Shown here piece after piece: positions 1 to 11,310 of a DNA stretch of 64,000 nucleotides (position 1 is the first letter of the stretch; each line of letters opens with the position of its first letter). A program made the position numbers and the translations under genes. The stretch spans positions 1,240,001-1,304,000 of the forward strand of contig JAGVRJ010000005.1 in NCBI GenBank assembly GCA_019059635.1. Direction: 5' to 3'. A model generated the notes under the pieces. It did not search any database. It had not been told where the DNA came from and saw only the letters and a list, made by a program, of their open reading frames with translations. The DNA is from Proales similis. Lineage: Eukaryota > Rotifera > Eurotatoria > Ploima > Proalidae.

Positions 1-288
1 AGTGGCATTCGGTTTAAAAACGAGCTCATCGACACCGCCGCCGCTGCCGGCATTTCTGATAACGCCGCTGGTCTTGTTGGCGTTCGATTTTGTGTCATCA
101 TTATTTCGATCTAAGTGTGAACGTGACTCTCTGACTGGTCCGTCAGACGAATTGATTTGCGGCTCGCTGACGTCAACTTGCCCGAACATAAACTCAGAGA
201 GTGGCAAGTATGCATGCGACGACTGCGGCTGATGCTCGTCCTCTGAGACTGCTGCTACCCGATTAACGTCATTAATTATCGTGGTCAT
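1..288 (-). CDS. N-terminal exon of an unidentified gene, cut by the window edge
   Basis: Reading the minus strand from an ATG at 288-286, the frame stays open for 96 codons to the left edge of the window. It begins MTTIINDVNRVAAVSEDEHQ and is rich in Ser, Asn and Asp, with a Gly run near the edge. Seen: an ATG start and no stop over 288 nt, with ordinary codon use. It is divergent from the coiled-coil gene whose CDS starts at 2524, so the 2.2 kb between them probably holds both promoters. No signal peptide, membrane segment or domain is visible, and I do not recognise the family. The rest of the gene lies outside the window, so the exon end is unknown. Confidence 0.55.
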   Translation of the reverse strand, partial: MTTIINDVNRVAAVSEDEHQPQSSHAYLPLSEFMFGQVDVSEPQINSSDGPVRESRSHLDRNNDDTKSNANKTSGVIRNAGSGGGVDELVFKPNAT

Positions 289-2450
289 TCTTACTCCGAA
301 TCGATAATTTCTTCTCGATCAACTCAAACGAAAAGAGAACTCGTTAAAAAGCTGCTGTGCTGCTCAATTCAAAGCCGATCCAGGCCGAATTTCATAAAAA
401 AAGCTGGTCGCTAAAATTTATTTGGCTTGGACTAAATGCGATCACCATCGCATGTTTCGTTCATAAATACAACAATAGCTGTTGTAAGCCACTCAATGCT
501 TATTCATTCGAGCTTGTCTTCAGTGTGCATTTTGCCGTATTGTCTGAATTTTCATTTCATCAATTTCCGCTCGGTCTTGTCTCTAAAGTTCGTTGGATCA
601 GCATTTGCTCTTTAGGGACACCCTTCACCGAACACAAGGAAACGTCGACAGCCGTGGCAGATCCGTCTGATGAAAATAGTTTTTTATTCCTCCCAACATT
701 TCATAAGGTTCTTTGTGCTAACAGAAATAGGCAAAAAGACACGACATAGAGCAAAGCGAATGGAGAGAGAGAGAGAGAGAGAGAGAAAACAGAAGCACTC
801 ACCCACATAGACAGAGCAGGCTAACGAAAAAGAGAAATGAATAGACAGAAGCCCTTCAGTTGGCGTACTTAAGGGGTTTTCTTAATTTTTGCTCATTCTC
901 TTGGAGCATTTCCCTCTGGCAATTAGATTCTAATTCAAAAAAATTTTTACTGATCATTTAGACGCTGATAACCTATTATGATTATTTTCTAGCGGAGGAC
1001 GATGATTTCGTGTGTGTGTGTGTTGTCTATATTTAAAGAGAAAAACACGAACATGAGCGAAAAAGCATTTTATTAAGCGGCATAAGAACGAGCGATTCAG
1101 TGTGAGAGAGAGAGAGAGAGGAAGCAAAAGAGAGATTCATTTAAATGAAATTCTATTCCGTTTGTTAGCTTGCTTCTAATCGATGCAATATTCACAAATG
1201 AATGAAGGTTTCGTTATAATTGGCATCTGCACAAGTGAGGCGAAATGGACAAAACGCGAAACCGCGCTCTCGCGCAAAGACGAATGCCAGATATCGATAA
1301 TGGATAAACATGCAAATTTTTACGCTTAAAAGCAAATTTAGGCCAGCGAGTGACATGAGATCGATGAAAGATCGCAGCGTTTATCGGTTAATTTGCTCAC
1401 TAAATGCTCTTTCATTGAGCTGGTTCTTTTGCTTATCTAGCCGCATCAGCAGCAGCAGCAGCAGCGACGGCACCAGCTTGTCTCGTTTGTGGCATAAATA
1501 ATCGGAGGACGGAGAAAAATATTTTAAATAATTATCTAAACATTGACAAAGCTCTTATGTGGGCTTGGAAACAATTGCCTTTAAACGCTTTTAGATCGAA
1601 TAAGGAAGTGACAGAAGAGAGTAAGACAGATAGAGACCCAGGGTTTAAGTGCTACGAGTAAAAATAAAAGAGCGTTCTGGCCAAGTCGAATAGCTGCGTA
1701 GCTGCTTTTTGGGACAGTAGCCTGGGGGGCTTGTCTAGTCTTTTTGACGTGTGAGAGTTGATCAAGACATCATGCTTGATTAAAATTCATTCAACTGAAA
1801 CAGAAGCAACTTGTTCGTTCGGCTTATTTAAGTAATGAGTTGAAAAACAGTTTGACGGCATTAGGCACGCCCACCCGCGATGATCAACAAAATCGATTCG
1901 CTTTTTTATTCTCTTAAAAGCCTCTGCTTCTCTTATTTAACATGAATGCAGTTATTTAATGCATGTGTTAGCGGACCTTTTTCGTTTTATTTTGTTTTCG
2001 CTCCTTTTTTTTTTATTTGATTTCGGCGGCCAGCTTTTCTGTTGCGCTGTGAGCATTTTAGCCGCTTAAGCATAATTCTTGTCGAGCCCAATTTACACGG
2101 CATTCAAACCAGACGACTAAATTGCGTTTCGCTTTACTCTGCATTCTCTCCGAAATCCGTTTGCGATCAAGGCGCCTTGTGATGTAGTGCAGTCTAAGAA
2201 TGGATTTGTGCGTGTCTAATAGCAACCGAATTGAAATCAACTCGCCTGCTGGAAATATTAAAAAATTAAAGAAAATGAAAATGAGAACAAGCTAAAAAAT
2301 ATGAGAGAGAGAGAGAGAGAGAGAAATAGTTTCTTATGATTGACGTCGTCGAATTTCGCTGATTTCAAGTCAAAATTATGCGATATTCCAATTCGCGACC
2401 GCTAAATTCTTCATGAGTTAACCTGTCGAAAATTGTTTCTTCTTTTTCAG
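289..2450. other. Intergenic region between divergent genes, with 5' UTR intron of the downstream gene
   Basis: About 2.2 kb with no credible coding frame; open frames here start at non-ATG codons or look random. It carries GA dinucleotide tracts near 763-786, 1105-1121 and 2305-2322, a short CAG/AGC run near 1449-1465, and AT-rich stretches. A pyrimidine-rich splice acceptor ends at 2450 just before the 5' leader of the gene starting at 2524, so the 3' part of this region is probably a 5' UTR intron. Confidence 0.5.
763..786. repeat. (GA)n microsatellite
   Basis: Uninterrupted GA dinucleotide tract of about 24 nt. Similar tracts recur in many non-coding parts of the window, near 1105, 2305, 8405, 13713, 24323, 28183, 46138, 51664, 61160 and 61377. 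Confidence 0.9.
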
Positions 2451-2523
2451 GCCACAATCAATTCGGTTGCATCAATCGACTATTTTCAGCCTGAACGTGT
2501 TCTTTTTGGCAACGTTTAGAGAG

Positions 2524-4252
2524 ATGGGAAACGGAAAGAGCCAAAACTCGCAGTCGGTCGGATTGTATCCGCATAACAACCAGAGCCATCATCAGCTAGA
2601 CAGATCGCGCAGTGAGCCGAATTTTCACCGTTCGAACGGCAACTCACTTGAGCTCGAGGACGTGGAGAACACAGTGATCGACGACAATCTGTTGTACAGA
2701 TTCATGGAGATTCAGTCTCAAATTGAGATTTATGAAAAGAAGGGCATTTTCGACGGCCTTCGGGTGGTCGAGGAAGAATTCGAAGCGTTGGGCAAAACGA
2801 AGCGAGAGGCCGAAATAAACCTCAAGGTCTTGACCGAGCAGACAAAGAAAGAGAAGCAAGACTATGACAACATGAACAAGCCGACAGTGCAGGGCTTTTT
2901 CAAGGACAAAAACGCGTACAACCAGGCGATCTCAAAAGAGCAGCAAGAGTATTTGCATTCGCTCAACTTGCAGGAAATTGCTGAGAACAGGCTCAAAACC
3001 ATCAAGGAGCAGTATGACCACGCCGAGCAGAAGCTCGAAAACTACAAGAGAGAGAACCAGAAAGCGATTGACCTGCGCAACGAACAGCTCAGCATTCTGT
3101 GTATGTTCTTGTATTTTAAATTCGCCTTGCCGGCTGTTTATTTCAGTTAAAAAAAAAATAATTAAAACAGATTCGACCTTTGAGGGAGATTACGGAAGCG
3201 ATCTGGAGAATCAACTCGAAAAGCGAGTGAACGTGCTGAGTCAGCAGAAAGAACAGCTAAGAACTGCTCTGCACAAATGGACCAGCGCCCGGTTTCTGCT
3301 TGTCTACGCCTATAATCAAATTCAAACAGCTGAGACGAAATGGGCCGAGATGATGGGACTTGATATGAAGTGAGTCGACAAATAGGACTGGCAGTGTCAA
3401 ATCTTTAATCAATTAATCAATTTATTTGTCTAAACAAGAAACCCGGAAAAGTACATATTCGCCACTGAAGTACGAAACAATTTGGTGGCTGCCAATCAGA
3501 ACTTGGCCAACACGCAGACTTATTTGAGCAACATCGACTTGCCCTACTGCACTGAGGACGATCTGAAGGCTCTTCAAGCGCTCGCTTCCAACGCTTATCA
3601 GGACATGATGAAGGCAGAAAGGCAGAGATACGCATTGGACATAATTAAGAAGCTGCGAAGTAGATGTGCCGCTCTAAATCAATGGTTCGATCAAGTGATA
3701 AAGGACTCGCTCGTGATTGACTATTCGAAAATAAAAATCGACTATGACCAAAAGTACAAGGAGCTCAAGCTCGAGCGCATCCGCCTCTTGCAAGATAAGA
3801 TAAAAGAAAAGACCGGCAAGGATGTGAAGGTGAAGCTATACGGTAAGTTGCCACTCAGTCAAATCTTGCCTGGTCGCTTCTCCTCATTTTAAATCGTCCA
3901 GACGAGCGAACCAACACTTCGGACAAGATAAATTTGAGCACATTAAACTCGCCGTTTAAAGCAGATGTAAGAGACGAACAGAATTGCATTCAGCTTTAAT
4001 TTGCTTATTTAAAACAAAAAAAAACAGGATTCAAACGCTTCAAAGGACATAAATGAAAAGCCATTGTCTGAATTGGATTTGCCACCACCGCCCAGCAAAG
4101 AGCAGATATTAGGCAATGTGGAGAAGATCAAGCAGCAGTACTTTGAGCAGGTAAACAGCTGGAATAAGCAGATGGATGCAAGCAGGCGTGAAGCGGACGA
4201 AAAGCTGAATAAAATGCTCGCTCAGTACAAGAAGGCGGACGAGGAGGCTTAA
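2524..4252 (+). CDS. Coiled-coil protein with N-terminal myristoylation motif, unidentified family
   Basis: Five exons join in frame: 2524-3100, 3171-3369, 3439-3842, 3902-3966, 4028-4252, giving 489 residues. The first ATG after the acceptor at 2450 gives MGNGKSQN, which fits the N-myristoylation consensus (Gly2, Ser6), so membrane attachment is inferred. Residues about 55-330 are highly charged heptad-like helix, including a conserved-looking YDNMNKPTVQGFF stretch. The C-terminal part has a DLPPPPSKEQ turn followed by another helix ending KKADEEA. No enzymatic domain is visible. The intron after exon 1 starts GTATGT, and phases are consistent throughout. A polyadenylation signal AATAAA lies at 4417-4422. 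It is convergent with kindlin, whose stop codon is 536 nt away. I do not recognise a named family; a cytoskeletal or membrane-scaffold role is only a guess. Confidence 0.85.
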
Positions 4253-4788
4253 GGAAACAATGCACAAGACCCGAGTAAAGCTGATAGACCACAATTTCCG
4301 TATTTTGTTCGTTCTTGTCTTGACATATATACATATAATCCATGCACGACGATGATGACTTTTATTATTTGAAATGAAACCAACCAGCATTTAAAGAATT
4401 CACCGATTGCTTCTACAATAAACCGATAAAAGAGTGTCCTTTTGAAACGTTTGCAATACTTGTTCCCTGATTAAGTGAGTCACTCGATCAGTTGGATTTA
4501 GTTGAGTTGGATTTGGTTGAGTTGGCCACCAGTCGATTAGGACGATTTTATTCAAACAATAGAATCTCTAAGATAGTTGGAAACGCGTTCAAAAAGAGAA
4601 AATACAGAATGACAATATAAATGTATAAAAATAGAATTTTCAACAATGCCATTAAAGTTCTGATCATATGGACAGCACAACGGTACGCAAGTGAGAGCAA
4701 CTCAAGAAAGCGAGCTGAGAACGCTAAAGCTTGGGCAGGCAGCACTGAACTTAGTGGACGTGGATATTGCCGCTTGAAGTCGCGTTAA
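4253..4788. other. Intergenic region between convergent 3' ends
   Basis: Holds the 3' UTRs of the coiled-coil gene (plus) and kindlin (minus). AATAAA at 4417-4422 serves the plus gene. A GTTGAGTTGGATTT-type short direct repeat lies near 4490-4520. No coding frame is credible. Confidence 0.5.
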
Positions 4789-7218
4789 CTAGCGTTTTTC
4801 GGTCAACTTGTAAAACATGTCCTCTCCATAGCCGTCGGGCTCAGTGCGCAACGAGAGGTAAATATAGCCTCCGATGAACTCGTGAAGTACGCGCGGCTCG
4901 CAGCTTAGGCAGAGAAATGTGAGCTGCTCGTTGTCGAACACAATCTCAAACTGCTTTATCTGCCAGTTGACGTTCCACGACTTCATTGCGCTGAAGCGCC
5001 AGCTCTTGATCACTTCTCCCTCAGGACCGATGCGGTAGAGTCGGCTGCTACTCACGCCCAGTGTGTCCTTCGAGTAAATGAAGTAAAATAGAGAGCAGGC
5101 CTATTTAAAGCTTTATGGGCAACTCTCACCTCTTTGAACCTTGAGCCTTTAAGTTTGATCACAAAATAGGATATGCCGTAGTTGGGCAGCGCTTGCCAAA
5201 GCTTCAAATAGCGCCATTTGCACTCGGCCATATCCAGCTCGCTTATGCCTGAGAAAGCCTCCAGGACTCGATCGTTTAGCTTTGAGATAAACCATAGGTC
5301 AGCACAAGGGAATAATTGTGTCAAGTTTTCAAGCCTCGTCTTACTTGCTTCAATTTGTACTTTTTGATCATTTTGGCCGGCAGTAGATTGGCAACCATTG
5401 ACTTGTCGAACAGTGTGAATATGGACACCGTAGAGCTGAGCATAGACGCGGATTTAAGTGCGTTGATTGACGACAACGAGGACGGCTTTTGCATTTGCAT
5501 GCGCAGCAAGTTGGTTATAGATTTGACCTCGATTGCGTAGGATGCGTCCGAGATGGACTTGTTCTTGGAGGCCAGTTTACATGCGCTCATCCATCGAGCG
5601 TAAGTTTGCTCGTCCGGACATCGAAGACAAAAGTCGGAGAAGCCGTCCGAACTTGGCACTCGCAAGCTAATGCCGAAGCGACGACTCGCCACGTTCACAT
5701 CTGGCAACACCTCACAGCCTCTGATGCTCAGCTTGTCGATTGGCCGTCCGCTTGCCTCTTGTCTACTCTTGTAATAGGCGAGCGAGTCTGGATCGCTCAG
5801 GACGAAATAGTAGCGCTTGAACTTTTTGAAAGTGTACTTGTGCGGCTTGCAGAGCAACAGCTCGTCAGACAGGCGTTCGCTGCCTCGATTGAACTCGCTG
5901 ATTACACTCTCGATGTCGTCTCGTAACGACGCCCTTCGCAGTGTGTCGTTTGATTTGTTCGTGTCCAGAACGCTTCGCTCGTTGTTCTGAATGCGGGTGC
6001 CCTGAAGAGACTGCTCCAGTTTACTCAGCGCAGTGTCAACGTCGTCATGATCCTCGATGAAATGAGCCGCGTCCACTTTGACTGGCGTTTCGTTACGATT
6101 CGACGACCAAGACGACGGCGACGGAGACGAGGAAGACGATGAAGACAAAACCGTGCTTGCGTCCATCAGTGTATTGTTCAAATTCTTGCTCAGCGTCTCG
6201 AATCCGACCGGCGCGTGGCCGCCAAGAAACGACTCTGTTTGTATTTGAATCTGAAGCTAGATTCAGTTCGGACATTAGTTTGTGCTGCGACAATCGAGCT
6301 CAGCTGCTGCTGCTGCGAACAACTCACCTGAAGAGCGGCGAAATTGATCAATTCTTGCTCTGTACAGTCAACTGACTCGCTCAGTATGTTCCATTTGGCC
6401 TGCTCATAAAGCTGATTCACTCTGACCGCATCCTCGCTGGGCTCGAGCTCCAAGAACGCGAAATATTTGAACTGAAGTTCAAGCAGATCGCTCTCAATCA
6501 CGTCCTGCTCCATCAACGACTTGCACGAGTCTAGCCATCTAGAAAAGGTGAGCATTAGTCGAGTCTGAATTGGGAGAGCACAGCTCTGACAAAATGATTA
6601 CCGTCGATTGATTCGTGCCTTGTCCACTGCGGTTCGATGTTTGCTTTGATCGTGAATGACGGCTCGCACGTCAACTATGGGACTGACTGCATACGAGTGG
6701 GGACTCGAGAGCTCGAGACTCGATGAATGGCTGCTCGACGAGATCCAACTGTCGAAGCGTAACTCCTCTTCCTGACGATGATGATCAACCTTATCGCCCG
6801 TGCGCCTTTGCTCAGTGCGCAGCAGAGAGAGCTCTTCTGGATGACGAATGCTCAGCTTTTTGCAGATGCGTTTCACTACTTCGAAGGTCGCAGTGGAAAA
6901 GTCAACGCTGGCGGCCACGATTTGCGTATCGGGCAGCCGCAGTCGAATGCATTTGTGCACACGAATAAATTGAATTTGAGCATCGGCCTGCACACCGTAC
7001 TGGTCGAGTGTCAATTTGTGTTTGGTGAGCCATTGCTTCTTCTGCGGCCACCAAAGTGCAAACTCAGACCAATCGTGACTGGGACTGAGCTGCTCGACCA
7101 GCTGAGACAGGAGCCGGCCAACGTGCATCTCTCCGTTGACTCTGAGCGATCGCTCTAGTTGACCGTGCACCTGGATGCTGATGCGCAGTTCCCAATCGAG
7201 ACATCTTACGCCGTTCAT
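4789..7218 (-). CDS. Kindlin (fermitin family), integrin co-activator
   Basis: Minus-strand exons 7218-6602, 6538-6328, 6250-5345, 5279-5130, 5067-4789 join in phase to 720 residues, the usual kindlin size. The F0/F1 region contains [14 protein letters not shown] and [11 protein letters not shown]2 starts [11 protein letters not shown] with the family-typical INQLYEQA-like stretch. A PH domain interrupts F2 at about residues 410-515 ([11 protein letters not shown] ... [12 protein letters not shown]). F3 at about 600-720 ends in [15 protein letters not shown] and [11 protein letters not shown]. Kindlins bind beta-integrin tails and phosphoinositides at adhesions. The integrin-binding Gln-Trp pair of kindlin-2 F3 appears here as Ser-Trp (KSWNVNW). 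A Ser-rich loop near residues 305-325 precedes the PH domain. The ATG at 7218 is the first in frame; a more distal 5' coding exon cannot be excluded. Confidence 0.93.
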
Positions 7219-8770
7219 TGCGTCTATCGTCAATTGGCAGAGTAAGCGTTTATTTCAGTTCTTTAGAGAAAAAAAAAGGTCTCGAGCAGACCGACCGATT
7301 AGAGGTGAGTACTCGGCCTCCCACGCACACTTTCATTCGATTAATTAATTATGATGATGATCTGACTGTCGATGAATAAAATTTAGATTAGCCAGCGGCC
7401 GGCCGATGCTCGTTTGCAGCCACATCAGCATTATCGGGCAAGCAGGCGCATGCAAGATAAGATTAATCTGTTTGACCCGTCCGCCGGGCGCATAATTTAA
7501 TTTTATGGCTTATTTATCGCTCCCATACTTGCGAATGTGTTTGGGATAAGGGCGAGCGCGACGGCCGCCCACTGACTCATGCAGCTCGCTTCTAAAACTG
7601 CACCGACTCTTGCGTGCTGATTACTAATTTGCAAATCTACCCACAATCACTTTTGCCCCAACTATTCTCTCCCGGCCCGACTGCCAAGCCCGATTGGCCG
7701 GCTCAATTTAGGAGCCGACACCGATTACCGAATGCTGACATTTGTAATCCGAACAAATCAGCTCTATTGCATGCCGCTTGCAATTTGAGCTAATTTAACG
7801 GTCCATTCTAGCCTTTTGGTGTTAACGGTTATTAAGCCGACAAATACAATCACACACGCACGCACACAAATCAATGCGCTGCTCATCATCGGTGATGGAC
7901 GCTAAATCCTTTTGGGATGAGGTCGAATGAGATGATTTCATGTAATCGGGCAACTATTTTATCGTTCAAATGATTGACTGATGGGATTCAGCCGGCAGCA
8001 GCAGGAGCAATAAAATCAAATGATTGAGATTTATTCGAGCTATTCAGTGGCAATTTCTAATACTAGCTAATGAGAGAAAATGCTTTCGCTCTAATTTGGC
8101 CACTGATTGAGCAAGTAAGCTCAAAGTGTTGCCGAAGCTGATAAATAATCGAGCTTGAGGAAGAAATTAATAAATTGGCAGAAAGAGTGAAATGAAACGA
8201 ATGAAAGGCTTTAAGACAGAGCCGAACGCATTTGCGCGCTTAATAACTATTGAGAGCTCGGAATAGGAGCAGATAAACAAAGGCGACCTGGATTCCAAGC
8301 CGATTGACTCAATTAAACAGCACTCGATCAAATCTAATGCGAACGGTGCCGGCATGTCGTCTTGAGGGCCGACCGCAAGAAATAACCGATTCGAAAAAAA
8401 AGAGGGAGAGAGAGAGAGAGCGAAGCCTCAAGTGGGATCGGTGAAGCCGTCATGTTTAATGGGCAGAGTCGACCTCCCATATTCAAAGGCCACTTAAAAT
8501 ACGCTCGTTTAGATAAGCAAACAAAATAAGAAAAAAAGAGAAAATAAATCAGGGAATAGTGAAAAAAAAAATGAAACCACATCATTGATTTATTTGCAGC
8601 GCCCTTTCATTAGGAAAAAAAGACCAGGCAGAGAATATAGAGAGCGATTTGAAGGGAATAGAGTGAAATAAAGAAACAAAAAACAAGCAGCGAGACGGAG
8701 AAGCCGGCCGTTGTTGAGTGAAAGGGCAAAATTAATTTGAGAAGGCGGTGAGCGTAAACAATTGATGCCA
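7219..8770. other. Intergenic region upstream of kindlin
   Basis: About 1.55 kb, probably the kindlin promoter and 5' UTR plus the 3' UTR of the next minus-strand gene. Contains A-rich tracts, a GA tract near 8405-8420 and purine-rich sequence near 8590-8720. No coding frame is supported. Confidence 0.45.
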
Positions 8771-10796
8771 CTAGTTGGACTCGTTGTTGTTGAGTTGAGT
8801 TTTGCGCGAGGTTTTATTAAAATTTCTTGACGATGAAGAACGACTGCGGGAGGAATGCGCCTCGGCCGCCGCTACGACCGTCGATGAGTTTGTGGTCGTT
8901 GATGCCGCTGCGCCCAACTGCCATTCAATTTGATTAGGCCCAAGTGTACTAAAAACTCAATGCAAGTCTTACCCGTCGCGATGGCTTCCCCTCCCTTGAA
9001 TGCTCTCTGACCATTCGCTCGACTAGCGACCTCATATTTGAGTAGAGTACTGTGTAATCGTCGATTATTTCGTTTGTGGTTTTCGCCTCGCTTTTTCTGC
9101 TAAATTTAAGCTTCAACTTGACTAAATCCCAGAGCGACAGTTTGTCATGTAGCAAGGCGCCAAACTGGTTCTTAAGCTCTTCAAGTCCAGAGTGTTCGTT
9201 CAACTTTTTCCACAATTTCGCTCGCGTCTCAAAATCGTCAAAGTCGATTCGGTCTAGCAGACAAGTCGACCGCTCTTTGTTGCTTTGCTTGTCAGATAGG
9301 CTCGTTCGATCGGCCTCGATTCGAAGCTTGATCATGTCTTGCAGTGCGTCCGAATCAGAACGGCTAAGAATTCCTTTTTCTTTGGCCGAACTAATCGGCG
9401 CCGACGAGTCAGACTCGTAGCCAAGCGAGTTGGACTCACTCTTGGTCCTTTTCACTTTCACTGAGCCCTTAAATGCCTCGAGCGAATATTTTGCCTTGTT
9501 GTCATTGTTGTTTACTTTTGATTGCTTGCCGTTCGAGATGAACAAGTTGTTGGTGTCGGACAATAGATCACTCTGACTGTTGGAATATTTGGCTCGTTTC
9601 GTTACTAACTTGCGAGCGTCTTTGCCCTGCTCGCTGATGGTCTCTACTTTTGAAAATGACTTTTTACGCCACGAAAGCCTCTCGTCGTCCGACGACTGGA
9701 AATCCTGCAGCGTCAGATCGTTAATATTCAAATCGACTATTTGAGAGGTCTGCGAGCTCTTGTTAAGGTCAAAATCGAGTTCGCTCCTAAAGTTATTCAG
9801 CTGTTTGGTTCCCAGTTTGCCGACTCGCTCGTTGGATTCGACATCAGAGTCGATAGCCAATTTTTTGCTCGTCGGCTCTTGGGCCACAGATTCAGCTTTG
9901 CGAATTCCGGCCTTGTTGCGAGCTTCGTTTTTCTCTTTTCGCTCATGACTGCTTTTCTTTTGGTTCACCAGCTTGCATTTCGCCTGCTTCAGTTTATCTG
10001 ACTTTGAGCTCAGCTGCTTCGAGTCGGCAGCATTTTCAAATTCGTTTCCGCTGAAAAGAAGCTTGTTTCGCTTTCGGCTCCTCTTCAGCCGATTTATTGA
10101 CTCGAACGATGCTTTCACAGACTCGGTCGCGGGCAAATAGAATCGAGCGCTTCTTGACTCTGACTCGAGCCTGTCTTTTCTTTTGGCATTTTCTCTACTC
10201 TGTCGTCTCTCGCTCTGCTCAATGCTCGAGCTGGAAAAGTCTGACTCGTTTGTCTCGTTCGGCTCTTGAACAATTTGGGCCATGGACTCATTCGAGTCGG
10301 CCGCCTCGGCTATCAAGTCTATGGTGCGATATTTGAGGAAATCGGTGGATGGCTTTTTGAAGATGAAATCGTCCCCACTAAGCGCTTGACTCTGAGACTG
10401 AAAGAGAGCGGCCGAACTGAGTGCGGTCTCATTCAGATTAGCAGGCAGACTAATGGGCGCCATGTCGTCAATATCGTTCAACAGACCAGAATTGATCATG
10501 ATGAAGCCTTCGCTCGAATCGGGCAAACTGCGTTGTTCATTTGATTGTGCGAGTTGAGAATGCGACAAGTCGATTAGACGATTAAGGTCGATATCATCGG
10601 GACTATCGTTGAGCGCCGGATTAGAATAACTGAGATGCAGATTGTCCAAGCCGAGCGAATCCGGATGATTGGAGCCATTGTTAAGATCGTCGCCTAGCCA
10701 GGTGCTTGCCAACAACGCTTGAAGAAACTCTTCTTCGCCAGCCCATTCGTTTGCCAACTTTTGACTACCATCCATTCCATTTAACATGTCAGGCAT
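8771..10796 (-). CDS. Ser/Lys-rich probable nuclear protein, unidentified
   Basis: Two exons, 10796-8973 and 8917-8771, join in phase 0 across a 55-nt GTAAGA...CAG intron, giving 656 residues. Without the splice the frame stops after RRVRLALSF; with it the protein continues into a Ser-rich tail ending NNNESN. The N-terminus (MPDMLNGMDGSQ) is acidic and Asn/Asp/Leu-rich. The middle is dominated by Ser, Lys and Glu with several basic clusters (RLKRSRKRNK) that look like nuclear localisation signals. The only part with a folded look is about residues 525-600: FETRAKLWKKL, then LWDLVKLKLKFSRK and YSNMRSLVERMV. No known domain recognised. An acidic N-terminus with basic clusters would suit a transcription or chromatin factor, but this is inference. 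Confidence 0.8.
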
Positions 10797-11310
10797 TCAT
10801 TCCTCAACGCTTGTCTGTGCCTGGATGCGTCTGTGTGCGTGTTTGTGAGTTTATGGGTGCGAGTGTCGGTAGACTTGTGAGTCGATACACGCCCTGTCTG
10901 CTGCTTTTTAGCCAGTTAGAGCCTATGTAGCTTGCCACTTGACAATTGTGCCCGATTCGTACATTTTTCTCTCTAGAGCGAGCAAGCACACACCAAAATG
11001 TATGAATCCGATTATCATAATTTGCTAACGCGGCTCAGCCTGCATCCTGCTCGACGCAGATCGATGCAGTTCCAACTCGTGAAAATTCTCACCAGTCAAG
11101 TTCCAAAAATAAACCAAACGTGAGAGTTTTTTTTTAATACGATTATCATCATCACAATCATGATGATTATTTCAAACTCGCATCGTTTCATTCTTTGTCT
11201 CTTCTATTTTTCCAAAACAATTCGAGTAATTCCACTTTAAAAAATTTTTTTTTTGTTTCCCAACTCTCTTTTGAAAACAATTGCCACCAAAGAGATGGAG
11301 ATCGGGGTTC
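10797..11310. other. Intergenic region
   Basis: About 0.5 kb between two minus-strand genes. It should contain the promoter of the Ser-rich gene and the 3' UTR of SMG8. T-rich near 11130 and 11240-11260. No coding frame. Confidence 0.45.

Noticed and set aside
357-749. 130-codon plus-strand open frame in the left intergenic region
   Set aside because: Starts at a non-ATG codon (CTG), shows no domain or splice logic, and lies in a probable promoter region.
5489-5926. Plus-strand 145-codon frame opposite kindlin
   Set aside because: Antisense shadow of the kindlin PH-domain exon, which has clear homology on the minus strand.
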